From positions 1 through 64,000 of the forward strand of contig NZ_BDQY01000003.1 of the NCBI RefSeq assembly GCF_002724055.1: a DNA stretch of 64,000 bases, given 5' to 3'. The stretch comes from Tepidibacter mesophilus. Lineage in GTDB: Bacteria > Bacillota > Clostridia > Peptostreptococcales > Peptostreptococcaceae. Shown here piece after piece: positions 9,390 to 17,834 of this stretch (positions within the stretch are counted from its first letter, which is position 1; every line of letters starts with the position of its first letter). The notes under the pieces were generated by a model, which saw nothing but the letters and a program-made list of their open reading frames with translations, searched no databases and had not been told where the DNA came from. Position numbers and translations under genes: made by a program.

Positions 9390-11195
9390 ATGTTTGACAT
9401 AAAAGAACAATTAAAGAATTTACCTAATTCGCCGGGTGTATATATAATGAAGGATAAATATAAAAATGTTATATATGTAGGAAAGGCTATATCTTTAAAA
9501 AATAGAGTAAGACAGTATTTTGTGTCAAAGAACCATACATTAAAAGTAAAATCTATGGTTAAAAATATTACTGAATTTGAATATATAATTACAGATTCAG
9601 AAGTTGAGGCATTAATACTTGAGTGTAATTTAATAAAGGAATACAGACCTAAATATAATGTTTTATTAAGAGATGACAAGACATATCCATATATTAAGAT
9701 AACCTTAAATGAAGATTATCCTAGAATTCTAAAGGTTAGAAAAATAAAAAAGGATAAGGCTAAATACTTTGGACCCTATACTAATATAACTGCACTTAAT
9801 GAAACTTTAGAGCTTATAAAAAATATATATCCTATAAGAACTTGTAGTATAGATATAAATAAAGCTATACAGAGAAAACAAAGACCTTGCCTTAATTATC
9901 ATATTAAAAAATGCATAGGTCCGTGTACTGGAAATGTGAGCAATAAAGAATACATGGAAATGATAGATGAGATAATATTGATTTTATCTGGTAAAATAGA
10001 AAATCTAAAAAAAGATTTACAAATGAATATGGAATCATGCTCAAAAAATTTTGAGTTTGAAAAAGCTGCAAAATATAGAGATAAGGTAATAAGTATCGAA
10101 AATATAATACAAACACAAAAGATAGTATCTACTAATGATATAAATCAAGATGTAATAGCTATGTCAAAGGTAAATGATGAAGCTTGTGTTCAAATATTTT
10201 TTGTTAGAAATGGGAAAATAGTTGGCAGGGAACACTATATATTAAAAGGAGTCATTGATAATGAAAGAGAAGAGATAGTAGCTTCTTTTGTAAAACAGTT
10301 TTATTCATCGGGAGTATTTATACCTCAAGAGTTAATAATAGAAGATGAAATAGAAGATATGGAGATAATAAAGAAGTGGCTAAGTGGTATAAATAAAAAG
10401 AACGTTGATATTAAAATACCTAAAAGAGGAGAAAAGAAAGAACTTCTAAATATGGTTAGAAAAAATGCACTAGAATCATTAGAGAAGTTTACTAATTTAG
10501 AAAAAATTAAATTTGAAAAGACTACTGGTGTTTTAGATCAGATAAAAGAATTAATTAATTTGGATAAAAAGCCAAATAGGATAGAAGCATATGATATATC
10601 CAATATACAAGGAGTAGATTCAGTAGGAAGCATGGTCGTATTTACAGATGGAAAGAAAGATAAAAAAGAGTATAGAAGATATAAGATTCAATCTGTTATA
10701 GGGCCAAATGATTATGCCTCTATGCAAGAAATAGTAAGCAGGAGATTACAATCAGGAAATCATCCGGATTTAATATTACTTGATGGTGGACTTGGGCACG
10801 TAAATGCTGTAGCTAAAATTTTAAAGCATAAAAATCTTGATATACCATTATGGGGAATGTATAAAGACGATAAGCATAGAACAAAAGGGCTTATATCACC
10901 CGATTTAGAAATTGAACTAGATAAAAGTTCTAATATATATAAGTTTATATCTTTGATACAAGAGGAGGTACATAGATTTGCTATAACTTATCATAGATCT
11001 TTAAAACTTAAGAATATGACTAAATCTATATTAGACGATATACCGAATATAGGAAATAAAAGAAAAATGAATTTATTATCTCACTATAAAACTGTAGATA
11101 ATATAAAGAAAGCAACTTTACAAGAACTTGAGAGTGTAGAAGGTATGAATAAAAAATCAGCAAATAGTGTATATGAATTCTTTAATTCAAAGTAA
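9390..11195 (+). CDS. uvrC: UvrABC excinuclease subunit C
   Basis: UvrC makes both incisions in nucleotide excision repair. 601 residues. In order: N-terminal GIY-YIG nuclease (PGVYIMKD...VIYVGKAISLKNRVRQYF), a Cys cluster (CLNYHIKKCIGPC), the UVR domain (FEFEKAAKYRDKV), the RNase H-like domain with EAYDISNIQG and LLDGGLGHV, and tandem HhH motifs at the C-terminus (LDDIPNIGNKRK, LESVEGMNKKSA). ATG at 9390 lies eight bases after AAGGAG; a GTG at 9381 is too close. It is separate from uvrBA by the transporter. Confidence 0.97.
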   Translation: MFDIKEQLKNLPNSPGVYIMKDKYKNVIYVGKAISLKNRVRQYFVSKNHTLKVKSMVKNITEFEYIITDSEVEALILECNLIKEYRPKYNVLLRDDKTYPYIKITLNEDYPRILKVRKIKKDKAKYFGPYTNITALNETLELIKNIYPIRTCSIDINKAIQRKQRPCLNYHIKKCIGPCTGNVSNKEYMEMIDEIILILSGKIENLKKDLQMNMESCSKNFEFEKAAKYRDKVISIENIIQTQKIVSTNDINQDVIAMSKVNDEACVQIFFVRNGKIVGREHYILKGVIDNEREEIVASFVKQFYSSGVFIPQELIIEDEIEDMEIIKKWLSGINKKNVDIKIPKRGEKKELLNMVRKNALESLEKFTNLEKIKFEKTTGVLDQIKELINLDKKPNRIEAYDISNIQGVDSVGSMVVFTDGKKDKKEYRRYKIQSVIGPNDYASMQEIVSRRLQSGNHPDLILLDGGLGHVNAVAKILKHKNLDIPLWGMYKDDKHRTKGLISPDLEIELDKSSNIYKFISLIQEEVHRFAITYHRSLKLKNMTKSILDDIPNIGNKRKMNLLSHYKTVDNIKKATLQELESVEGMNKKSANSVYEFFNSK

Positions 11196-11244
11196 ATTCG
11201 ATTATTCTCAACTTAATGTATGACAATAATGAGTGAACAAAAGT

Positions 11245-11323
11245 AGCAACTATTTTAAGCAACGGAGCCCATAGGGATCGTTGGCGACATGAGTCAGCGC
11301 GTAGCGACTAGACGAATTTTTGT
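11245..11323 (+). repeat. R2 compact intergenic element, copy c
   Basis: Close match to the R2 consensus (GCAACGGAGCCCATAGGGAT, CGTTGGCGACATGAGTCAGC, GCGTAGCGACTAGACGAATT). It ends right before the GAGGAAAGG ribosome binding site of hprK and so lies in that gene's leader. Confidence 0.9.
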
Positions 11324-11341
11324 GAGGAAAGGTATGATGAC

Positions 11342-12262
11342 ATGGAGAAAGTATCAGTAAAAGAAATGATAGAAGAGTTAAATTTAGAAGTAGTCTATAT
11401 GCCAGATAATGTAGATCAGTATATAACATCGTCTGATGTTAATAGACCAGGTCTTCAGTATGCTGGGTTCTTTGAATATTTTGCATATGACAGAATACAG
11501 ATTGTAGGAAGAGGCGAATATGAATATTTTCAATATCTAGATGAAAAAACGAGATGGGAGAGACTAGATAAGTTATTTTCTTATGATATTCCAGCTCTTT
11601 TACTAACCAGAGGGCTTGAACCAAGCGAAGATGCAATTGGTGCTTGTAAAAAACATAAAAAGATTTTTTTAAGAACACATATGAATACCACTAGATTTAT
11701 AAATAAGATCTCAAACTATTTAGATTCAAAATTAGCTCCGACTACAACAATACATGGAGTACTAGTAGATGTTTATGGAATTGGTGTTTTAATAACTGGA
11801 GAAAGTGGTGTCGGTAAATCTGAGACAGCGCTAGAGCTTATAAAAAGAGGTCATAGACTTGTAGCTGATGATGCTGTTGAAATAAAAAAGACAGAGGAAG
11901 ATTTATTAACAGGGCAAGCTCCTGATATAATAAAGTATCTTATGGAAATAAGGGGTGTTGGAATCCTTGATATAAAGAGCCTTTATGGTGTAGGGGCTAT
12001 AAAACCTAGTAAGTTAATAGATATGGTAGTTTACCTAGAGTCGTGGAAGGAAGGAAAATATTATGATAGGCTTGGCATAGATGAAGAGCATATGGATATA
12101 TTAGGACTTCCTGTCGAAAAGATAACTATACCAGTAAAGCCTGGAAGAAACTTAGCTATGATAATAGAGGTAGCATCTAGAAACTTTAGACAAAAGGCCA
12201 TGGGATATAATGCTGCTAGAGTTTTTAATGATAACTTGATGAAAAAATTAGATGATAGATAA
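11342..12262 (+). CDS. hprK: HPr kinase/phosphorylase
   Basis: Phosphorylates and dephosphorylates Ser46 of HPr, controlling carbon catabolite repression in Gram-positive bacteria. 306 residues, normal length. The N-terminal domain carries the RIQIVGRGEY region; the C-terminal kinase domain has Walker A GESGVGKS (153-160), the following E-ALELIKRGHRLVADD, and the signature MEIRGVGILDIKSLYGVGA. GAGGAAAGG precedes the ATG. A strong terminator follows, so it is transcribed singly or with a repeat-containing leader. Confidence 0.97.
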   Translation: MEKVSVKEMIEELNLEVVYMPDNVDQYITSSDVNRPGLQYAGFFEYFAYDRIQIVGRGEYEYFQYLDEKTRWERLDKLFSYDIPALLLTRGLEPSEDAIGACKKHKKIFLRTHMNTTRFINKISNYLDSKLAPTTTIHGVLVDVYGIGVLITGESGVGKSETALELIKRGHRLVADDAVEIKKTEEDLLTGQAPDIIKYLMEIRGVGILDIKSLYGVGAIKPSKLIDMVVYLESWKEGKYYDRLGIDEEHMDILGLPVEKITIPVKPGRNLAMIIEVASRNFRQKAMGYNAARVFNDNLMKKLDDR

Positions 12263-12302
12263 AAAAATACTACATTATACTTGTATAATGTAGTATTTTT
12301 TT
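12263..12302 (+). terminator. Terminator after hprK
   Basis: AAAAATACTACATTATAC pairs with ATAATGTAGTATTTTT around TTGT and is followed by Ts. Confidence 0.92.
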
Positions 12303-13020
12303 GTAAATATAAAAGTATATTGTATTCTTTTTGAGTAAATGTTAAAAATTTACTCATATAATAATTAATCAATATATATATAGTTGCATATTAATACTTA
12401 TAAAATAATATTTACTGAAGTGATAAATTCACAAAAATTTTAAAAAAATAGAGTCTATAGGAGTCTTTAGCGATATAAATTATACGTTATCAGAAACTGA
12501 ATTCTGCATATTATTAAAATTAAATAAAAAAAATAATTTATTTAGAAAGAAAATTCCGAAAAATATATCAAATCAATGATTAGTATAATTATTATTTCGT
12601 TATTAAATTATCAATAGTGACACAAGAAAAAGATTTACAAAAAGTGAAAAGATATGTAAAATAAGAAATAATATTCTAAATAAAAAGAAAATTCTAAAAA
12701 AAATATTTATGCGTAAGAGATCGAAAGGGCGACGTTAAAAAAATAACGAAAATAACATAAATACTCATGAAAAATACATAAATAAAGTTTATACAGATAA
12801 AAATGTGAATTTTTATACATAAAAATGTATAAAAAATAGTATCCGAAAATTCGAATTATACATTCGACAAAATTATCATGATTATAAGATAATGATATTC
12901 AATATCGTACCAATGTATTAAAATACACTTAAATCAATAAATATACATATACTAGAACGTGGAAAACGATATCAAGATGCAGATTATTAAGAACTATTTA
13001 AATTATTGCAAATAAAAGAT
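12303..13020. other. AT-rich intergenic region without genes
   Basis: About 720 bases of very AT-rich DNA between hprK and the hydrogenase operon. I see no ORF with a ribosome binding site. Loose repeats of AGAAAATTC(C/T) occur near 12548, 12682 and 12846. A weak hairpin (ACGTTA/TAACG) sits near 12732-12748. No known RNA family recognised. Confidence 0.5.
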
Positions 13021-13112
13021 TTGCAGAAAAATTTAAATCTGTGTTATAATATTTTTAACAAGCCGGAAAGACAAGAATTTAACAAACTTTATGATGGAAT
13101 TTGTTTTTTTTT
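13021..13112 (+). promoter_or_regulatory. Promoter and short attenuator-like leader of hydCBA
   Basis: TTGCAG (13021-13026), 18 bases, TATAAT (13045-13050). The expected start is near 13057. The first hairpin (AACAAA 13081-13086 with TTTGTT 13100-13105, plus inner TT/AA) is followed by a T run, so it resembles a terminator only about 50 bases into the transcript. TTTAACAA occurs twice, at 13054 and 13078, overlapping the start region; it resembles a half site of the redox repressor Rex, but no full palindrome is present. Confidence 0.55.
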
Positions 13113-13161
13113 GTTACAACTTAAATAAATTAATATTTTATAAAATATGGGGAGGTACATG

Positions 13162-13638
13162 ATGGCAAGAGATGTCTTCACTAAAGAAAATTTTGAAAAA
13201 TTAGATCATGTTATACAAAAATATAAAGGTAAACCTGGACCATTAATGCCTGTGCTTACAGAAGCTCAAAAAATATTTGGATGTGTTGCAATTGAAATCC
13301 AAAAGAAAATATCACAAGAACTTAATATTCCACTTGCTGAAATTTATGGAGTTGCAACTTTCTACTCTCAATTCTCGCTTCAACCAAAAGGAGAATATGT
13401 AATAGGAGTATGTCTTGGAACTGCATGTTATGTTAAAGGAGCTCAAGACATAATAAATAAAATATCAAAAGAGATTAACGTAGAAGTAGGAAATACAAGT
13501 GAGGATGGCAAATTCACATTAGTAGCTACAAGATGTATAGGAGCTTGTGGACTTGCTCCTGTATTAACTGTTAATGAAGATGTTTATGGAAAGCTTACAG
13601 TTGGTGATGTTGAGGGAATAATTAGCAAATATAGATAA
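13162..13638 (+). CDS. hydC: Electron-bifurcating [FeFe] hydrogenase, NuoE-like subunit
   Basis: 158 residues of the NuoE/24-kDa thioredoxin-like [2Fe-2S] family. The ligand motif is visible as CLGTACYVKGA followed by TRCIGACGLAP. In HydABC hydrogenases this subunit passes electrons near the flavin site of HydB. The ATG at 13162 was chosen because GGGGAGG lies six bases upstream; an adjacent ATG at 13159 and a more distal one at 13147 (which would overlap the binding site) are less likely. First gene of hydCBA. Confidence 0.95.
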   Translation: MARDVFTKENFEKLDHVIQKYKGKPGPLMPVLTEAQKIFGCVAIEIQKKISQELNIPLAEIYGVATFYSQFSLQPKGEYVIGVCLGTACYVKGAQDIINKISKEINVEVGNTSEDGKFTLVATRCIGACGLAPVLTVNEDVYGKLTVGDVEGIISKYR

Positions 13639-13680
13639 AAAATTTATTAATAGAAGAAATTATTCAAGGAGGTACTATTA

Positions 13681-15474
13681 ATGGCTTATAAAAACCAGGT
13701 ATTAGTTTGTGGGGGTACTGGTTGTACTTCATCTAGTTCTCTTAAAATATTAGAGAAAATGGAAAATTTACTTGAGCAAAGAGGAATAAAGGAAGATGTT
13801 AAAATTATAAAAACAGGATGTTTCGGCCTTTGCGCAGCAGGACCTATAGTTATTGTTTACCCAGAGGGAGCTTTTTATGCACATGTTAAGCTTGAAGATG
13901 TAGATAAAATAGTTGATGAACATATAATAGGCAAAAAAATAGTAAAAGACCTTTTATATAAAGAAGCGGTTAGTGAAGATGGAGAAGTTAAATCTTTTGA
14001 AGAAGTACCTTTTTATAAAAAGCAAATGAGAATAGCTCTTTCAAACTGTGGAGTTATAGGAGCAGAGGACATAGATGACTATCTAGAGAAAAAGGGATAT
14101 GAAGCTCTTAAAAAAGCATTAACTGAAATGACTTCTGAGAATGTAATAGATGAAATTAAAAAGTCAGGACTTCGTGGACGTGGAGGTGGAGGATTCCCAA
14201 CAGGTCTTAAATGGGAATTTACTTACAAAGCTGAGAGTGATCAAAAGTACGTTGCATGTAATGCAGATGAAGGAGATCCAGGAGCATTCATGGATAGATC
14301 TATTCTTGAAGGAGATCCACATGCTGTAATAGAGGCTATGGCTATAGCTGGATACGCAGTTGGAGCAAACCAAGGATATGTATACGTAAGAGCTGAGTAT
14401 CCAGTTGCGATTGAAAGACTTCAAATAGCTATAGACAAGGCTAGAGAAGAAGGATATCTTGGAAAAAATATATTCGGAACTGATTTTGAGTTTGATATGG
14501 AAATAAGACTTGGAGCTGGAGCTTTTGTTTGTGGAGAAGAAACAGCACTTATAAATTCTATAGAGGGTAGAAGAGGTATGCCAAGACCAAGACCTCCATT
14601 CCCAGCAGTTAAAGGTTTATGGAATAAGCCAACTTTACTTAATAATGTTGAGACTTATGCTAATATACCACAAATTATATTAAAGGGATCAGATTGGTTC
14701 GCATCAATAGGAACAGAAAAATCTAAAGGAACAAAGGTATTTGCTCTTGGTGGTAAGGTAGAAAATACTGGACTTGTAGAAATACCTATGGGAACTACTT
14801 TAAGAGAAATAATATTTGAAATAGGTGGAGGAATCCCTAATAACAAAAAGTTTAAGGCAGTTCAAACTGGAGGACCATCTGGTGGATGTTTAACAGATGA
14901 ATACTTAGACACTCCAATAGATTATGATTCATTAACAGCTCTTGGATCTATGATGGGATCTGGTGGAATGATTATACTTGATGAGGATAACTGTATGGTT
15001 GATATAGCTAAATTCTTCTTAGAGTTTACTGTTGAAGAATCATGTGGAAAATGCCCACCATGTAGAATTGGAACAAAGAGAATGCTTGAAATATTAGAGA
15101 AAATAACGGAAGGTAAAGGTGAAAGAGGAGATATAGAAAAGCTTGAAAAGCTTGCTGAGAATATCAAGACTTCTGCGCTTTGTGGACTTGGTCAAACTGC
15201 ACCAAACCCAGTACTTTCAACTATAAAGAGATTTAGACATGAATATGAAGCTCATGTAAATGAAAAGAGATGTCCATCGGGAGTATGTCAATCACTACTT
15301 GAGTACACGGTTACTGAGGATAAATGTAAGGGATGTACATTATGTGCTAAGGCATGTCCGGTTAATGCTATAAAAGGTAAAGTTAAGGAAGCACATATAA
15401 TAGATACAGATGCTTGTATAAAGTGTGGAGCATGTGTTGCGAAATGTCCATTTGGAGCAATATCTAAACAATAA
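13681..15474 (+). CDS. hydB: Electron-bifurcating [FeFe] hydrogenase, NuoF-like flavin subunit
   Basis: 597 residues. Order of domains: N-terminal thioredoxin-like [2Fe-2S] segment (CGGTGCTSS...KTGCFGLCAAGP), NuoF core with the FMN/NADH glycine-rich motif RGRGGGGFPTG and ADEGDPGAFMDR, the [4Fe-4S] motif ESCGKCPPCRIGT, and a C-terminal 2x[4Fe-4S] ferredoxin (CKGCTLCAKACP, CIKCGACVAKCP). This is the standard build of HydB in NAD/ferredoxin-dependent bifurcating hydrogenases. AAGGAGG lies upstream, and the hydA start follows within about 20 bases. Confidence 0.96.
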   Translation: MAYKNQVLVCGGTGCTSSSSLKILEKMENLLEQRGIKEDVKIIKTGCFGLCAAGPIVIVYPEGAFYAHVKLEDVDKIVDEHIIGKKIVKDLLYKEAVSEDGEVKSFEEVPFYKKQMRIALSNCGVIGAEDIDDYLEKKGYEALKKALTEMTSENVIDEIKKSGLRGRGGGGFPTGLKWEFTYKAESDQKYVACNADEGDPGAFMDRSILEGDPHAVIEAMAIAGYAVGANQGYVYVRAEYPVAIERLQIAIDKAREEGYLGKNIFGTDFEFDMEIRLGAGAFVCGEETALINSIEGRRGMPRPRPPFPAVKGLWNKPTLLNNVETYANIPQIILKGSDWFASIGTEKSKGTKVFALGGKVENTGLVEIPMGTTLREIIFEIGGGIPNNKKFKAVQTGGPSGGCLTDEYLDTPIDYDSLTALGSMMGSGGMIILDEDNCMVDIAKFFLEFTVEESCGKCPPCRIGTKRMLEILEKITEGKGERGDIEKLEKLAENIKTSALCGLGQTAPNPVLSTIKRFRHEYEAHVNEKRCPSGVCQSLLEYTVTEDKCKGCTLCAKACPVNAIKGKVKEAHIIDTDACIKCGACVAKCPFGAISKQ

Positions 15475-15494
15475 TCATGAAAAGAGAGGTGTTT

Positions 15495-17288
15495 ATGGTG
15501 CAAAAAGTTACTTTAACTATAGATAATGTAAAAATAGAAGTTCCTAAAGAGTATACTATACTTCAAGCTGCTAGAGAGATAGGAATAGATATACCTACTC
15601 TTTGCTACTTAAAAGAAATAAATGAAATCGGGGCATGTAGAATGTGCTTGGTTGAAATAGAAGGAGCTAGAAATCTTCAAGCTTCATGTGTTCACCCAGT
15701 ATCAGATGGAATGGTAATAAAGACTAATACAAGAAAGATAAGAGAGGCTAGAAAGGCCAATCTTGAATTAATACTTTCAGATCACAACAGAGACTGTTTA
15801 GCTTGTTTTAGAAATGGAAACTGTGAACTACAAAAACTATCAGAAGATTTAAATGTTAAAAATGTTGAGTTTGAAGGAGAAAGAGTAGAAAAAGAAATAG
15901 ATGATTTATCAAGTTCAATAGTAAGAGATCCTAATAAATGTATACTTTGCGGAAGATGTGTTGCTGTATGTTCAAAGGTTCAAAATATAGGAGCATTAGC
16001 ATTTACTAATAGAGGTATAGAGACAGAAGTTGCGCCTGCATTTGATAGAAGTATGGCAGATGCACCGTGCGTGTACTGTGGACAATGTATAAATGTCTGT
16101 CCAGTTGCAGCACTTAGAGAAAAATCTGATATAGAAAAAGTATGGGATGTTATAGAAGATAACAGTAAGCATGTACTAGTTCAAACTGCACCAGCAGTAA
16201 GAGCAGCCTTAGGAGAAGAATTTGGTCTTCCTATAGGAACTAGAGTTACTGGAAAGATGGTATCAGCTCTTAAGAGACTTGGATTCAACAAAGTATTTGA
16301 TACTAACTTTGCAGCAGACCTTACTATAATGGAAGAAGGACATGAACTTTTAAATAGAATTCAAAATGGTGGAACACTTCCAATGATAACTTCATGTTCA
16401 CCAGGATGGATAAGATACTGTGAATTCTATTATCCAGAGCTTTTAGATAATTTATCAAGCTGTAAGTCACCTCATCAAATGATGGGAGCTATACTTAAGT
16501 CTTACTATGCTAAGATAAATAATATAGATCCTAAGGATATATATGTAGTATCTATAATGCCATGTACATCTAAAAAGACTGAATCTGCAAGAGACGAAAT
16601 GCAAGTGAATGGATTAAAAGATGTAGATGCAGTATTAACTACTAGAGAGCTTGGAAAAATGATAAAAGAAGCTAGAATAGAATTCAATAAATTAGAAGAC
16701 GGAGTATTCGATGAATTCTTCGGAGATTACTCAGGAGCAGGAGTTATATTTGGAGCTACAGGCGGAGTTATGGAAGCTGCTATTAGAACAGTAGCTGATG
16801 TACTTTCTGGTGAAGATTTAGAGGAAATAGAATATAATGTTGTTAGAGGAATAGAAAACTTAAAAGATGCTGAGGTTAAAATAGGAGATCTTACTGTTAA
16901 GGTAGCTGTGGTTCATGGAACAGGAGCTGCATCACAACTTCTTGATTTAATTAAAGAAGGAAAAGCTGATTATCATTTCATAGAAGTTATGGGATGTTCA
17001 GGTGGATGTGTAACAGGTGGAGGACAACCACAAGTTTCAGCTAAGATAAGAGAAGAGGTAGACTTAAGAGTAGAAAGAGCTAAGGCTTTATATGAAGAAG
17101 ATACACTTATGGCTGTCAGAAAATCTCATAAAAATGAATCAATTCAAAAGCTATATGCTGATTTCTTAGGAAAACCAAACGGACATATGGCTCATGAGTT
17201 ACTTCACACTCACTATGCTAAAAAAGAAATATATCCAATTGAAGAAGAAGCTTGTACTGGAAAATGTAGTGCATGCGAGTCTTGCTAA
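15495..17288 (+). CDS. hydA: Electron-bifurcating [FeFe] hydrogenase, catalytic subunit
   Basis: 597 residues. N-terminal [2Fe-2S] domain (CYLKEINEIGACRMC), the His/Cys cluster region (DHNRDCLACFRNGNC), two [4Fe-4S] clusters (CILCGRCVAVC, CVYCGQCINVCP), then the H-cluster domain with L1 TSCSPGW, L2 MPCTSKK and L3 MGCSGGCVTGGGQPQ. The protein ends in a Cys-rich tail (CTGKCSACESC) that may hold a further cluster. ATG at 15495 follows AGAGGTG. It partners HydB and HydC to couple H2 with NAD and ferredoxin; the strong terminator after it closes the operon. Confidence 0.96.
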   Translation: MVQKVTLTIDNVKIEVPKEYTILQAAREIGIDIPTLCYLKEINEIGACRMCLVEIEGARNLQASCVHPVSDGMVIKTNTRKIREARKANLELILSDHNRDCLACFRNGNCELQKLSEDLNVKNVEFEGERVEKEIDDLSSSIVRDPNKCILCGRCVAVCSKVQNIGALAFTNRGIETEVAPAFDRSMADAPCVYCGQCINVCPVAALREKSDIEKVWDVIEDNSKHVLVQTAPAVRAALGEEFGLPIGTRVTGKMVSALKRLGFNKVFDTNFAADLTIMEEGHELLNRIQNGGTLPMITSCSPGWIRYCEFYYPELLDNLSSCKSPHQMMGAILKSYYAKINNIDPKDIYVVSIMPCTSKKTESARDEMQVNGLKDVDAVLTTRELGKMIKEARIEFNKLEDGVFDEFFGDYSGAGVIFGATGGVMEAAIRTVADVLSGEDLEEIEYNVVRGIENLKDAEVKIGDLTVKVAVVHGTGAASQLLDLIKEGKADYHFIEVMGCSGGCVTGGGQPQVSAKIREEVDLRVERAKALYEEDTLMAVRKSHKNESIQKLYADFLGKPNGHMAHELLHTHYAKKEIYPIEEEACTGKCSACESC

Positions 17289-17300
17289 AAGCATAATATA

Positions 17301-17332
17301 TAAAGAGGTCAATATTAATATTGACCTCTTTA
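17301..17332 (+). terminator. Terminator after hydCBA
   Basis: AAAGAGGTCAATAT pairs with ATATTGACCTCTTT around TA. The T tail is short, so it may be weak as an intrinsic terminator. Confidence 0.8.
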
Positions 17333-17383
17333 ATAAAAAAGAATAATATTATGAAAATAGTTACAAAATTACTTGTAATTATT

Positions 17384-17545
17384 TTGACAATATTATTAAC
17401 ATAATAATTAAAATCTAATTGATGGATTTATTCATCAAGAGGATGAATAAAAATTCTAATTACGAGGATATCTATCTGAGTAAAAGGTGAGAGGGTGATA
17501 TGAAAATTATTGGCTTTCCTTATCTTTTAAGGAGGGCTTTTTTAT
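17384..17545 (+). promoter_or_regulatory. Attenuator-type leader upstream of the hydrogenase maturation genes
   Basis: TTGACA at 17384-17389 with only a weak -10. Two mutually exclusive hairpins follow: TTGATG (17419) with CATCAA (17433), or TTTATTCATC (17427) with GATGAATAAA (17442). The terminator is GCTTTCCTT (17513-17521) with AAGGAGGGC (17529-17537) plus Ts. AAAAGGTGAGAGGG (17482-17495) can pair with the CTTTCCTTATCTTTT strand of the terminator and act as an antiterminator. This is the layout of a switchable leader, but it fits no riboswitch class I recognise. Confidence 0.6.
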
Positions 17546-17572
17546 ATTCTTAGACTGAAAGAAGGGAATTTC

Positions 17573-17818
17573 ATGAATAAAAGAATTGGAGTAATTGGCA
17601 TTTTAGTTGAGGATAGGAACAGTATTGAAAGTGTAAATAAACTACTTAGTCTACATGCTGAAATTGTAGTTGGAAGAATGGGAATACCTTATAAAGAAAA
17701 AAACTTAAGTGTTATATCGATAATAGTAGATGGAACTAATGACGAGATAGGAGCTTTAACTGGGAGACTTGGAAGACTTCAAGGAGTTAGTGTGAAAAGT
17801 GCTTTAACACAAAAATAA
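17573..17818 (+). CDS. TM1266-type putative [FeFe]-hydrogenase system regulator
   Basis: 81 residues with an ACT/NikR-like beta-alpha-beta fold pattern (RIGVIGILVEDRNSIESVNK ... GRMGIPY ... ISIIVDGTNDEIGALTGRLG). This small family is found next to hydE, hydF and hydG in many anaerobes and is annotated as a regulator of the iron-only hydrogenase system; direct evidence for its action is limited. AGAAGGGAA precedes the ATG. hydG follows after 16 bases, so both share the attenuator leader upstream. Confidence 0.88.
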   Translation: MNKRIGVIGILVEDRNSIESVNKLLSLHAEIVVGRMGIPYKEKNLSVISIIVDGTNDEIGALTGRLGRLQGVSVKSALTQK

Positions 17819-17834
17819 TGGGGAGGTTTTTGCT

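Noticed and set aside
17415-17500. TPP riboswitch upstream of the ThiH-like hydG, because of CTGAG near 17475
   Set aside because: The long conserved ACCTGATCTGG and CGnAGGGA blocks of the thi-box are absent; only the attenuator layout is supported.
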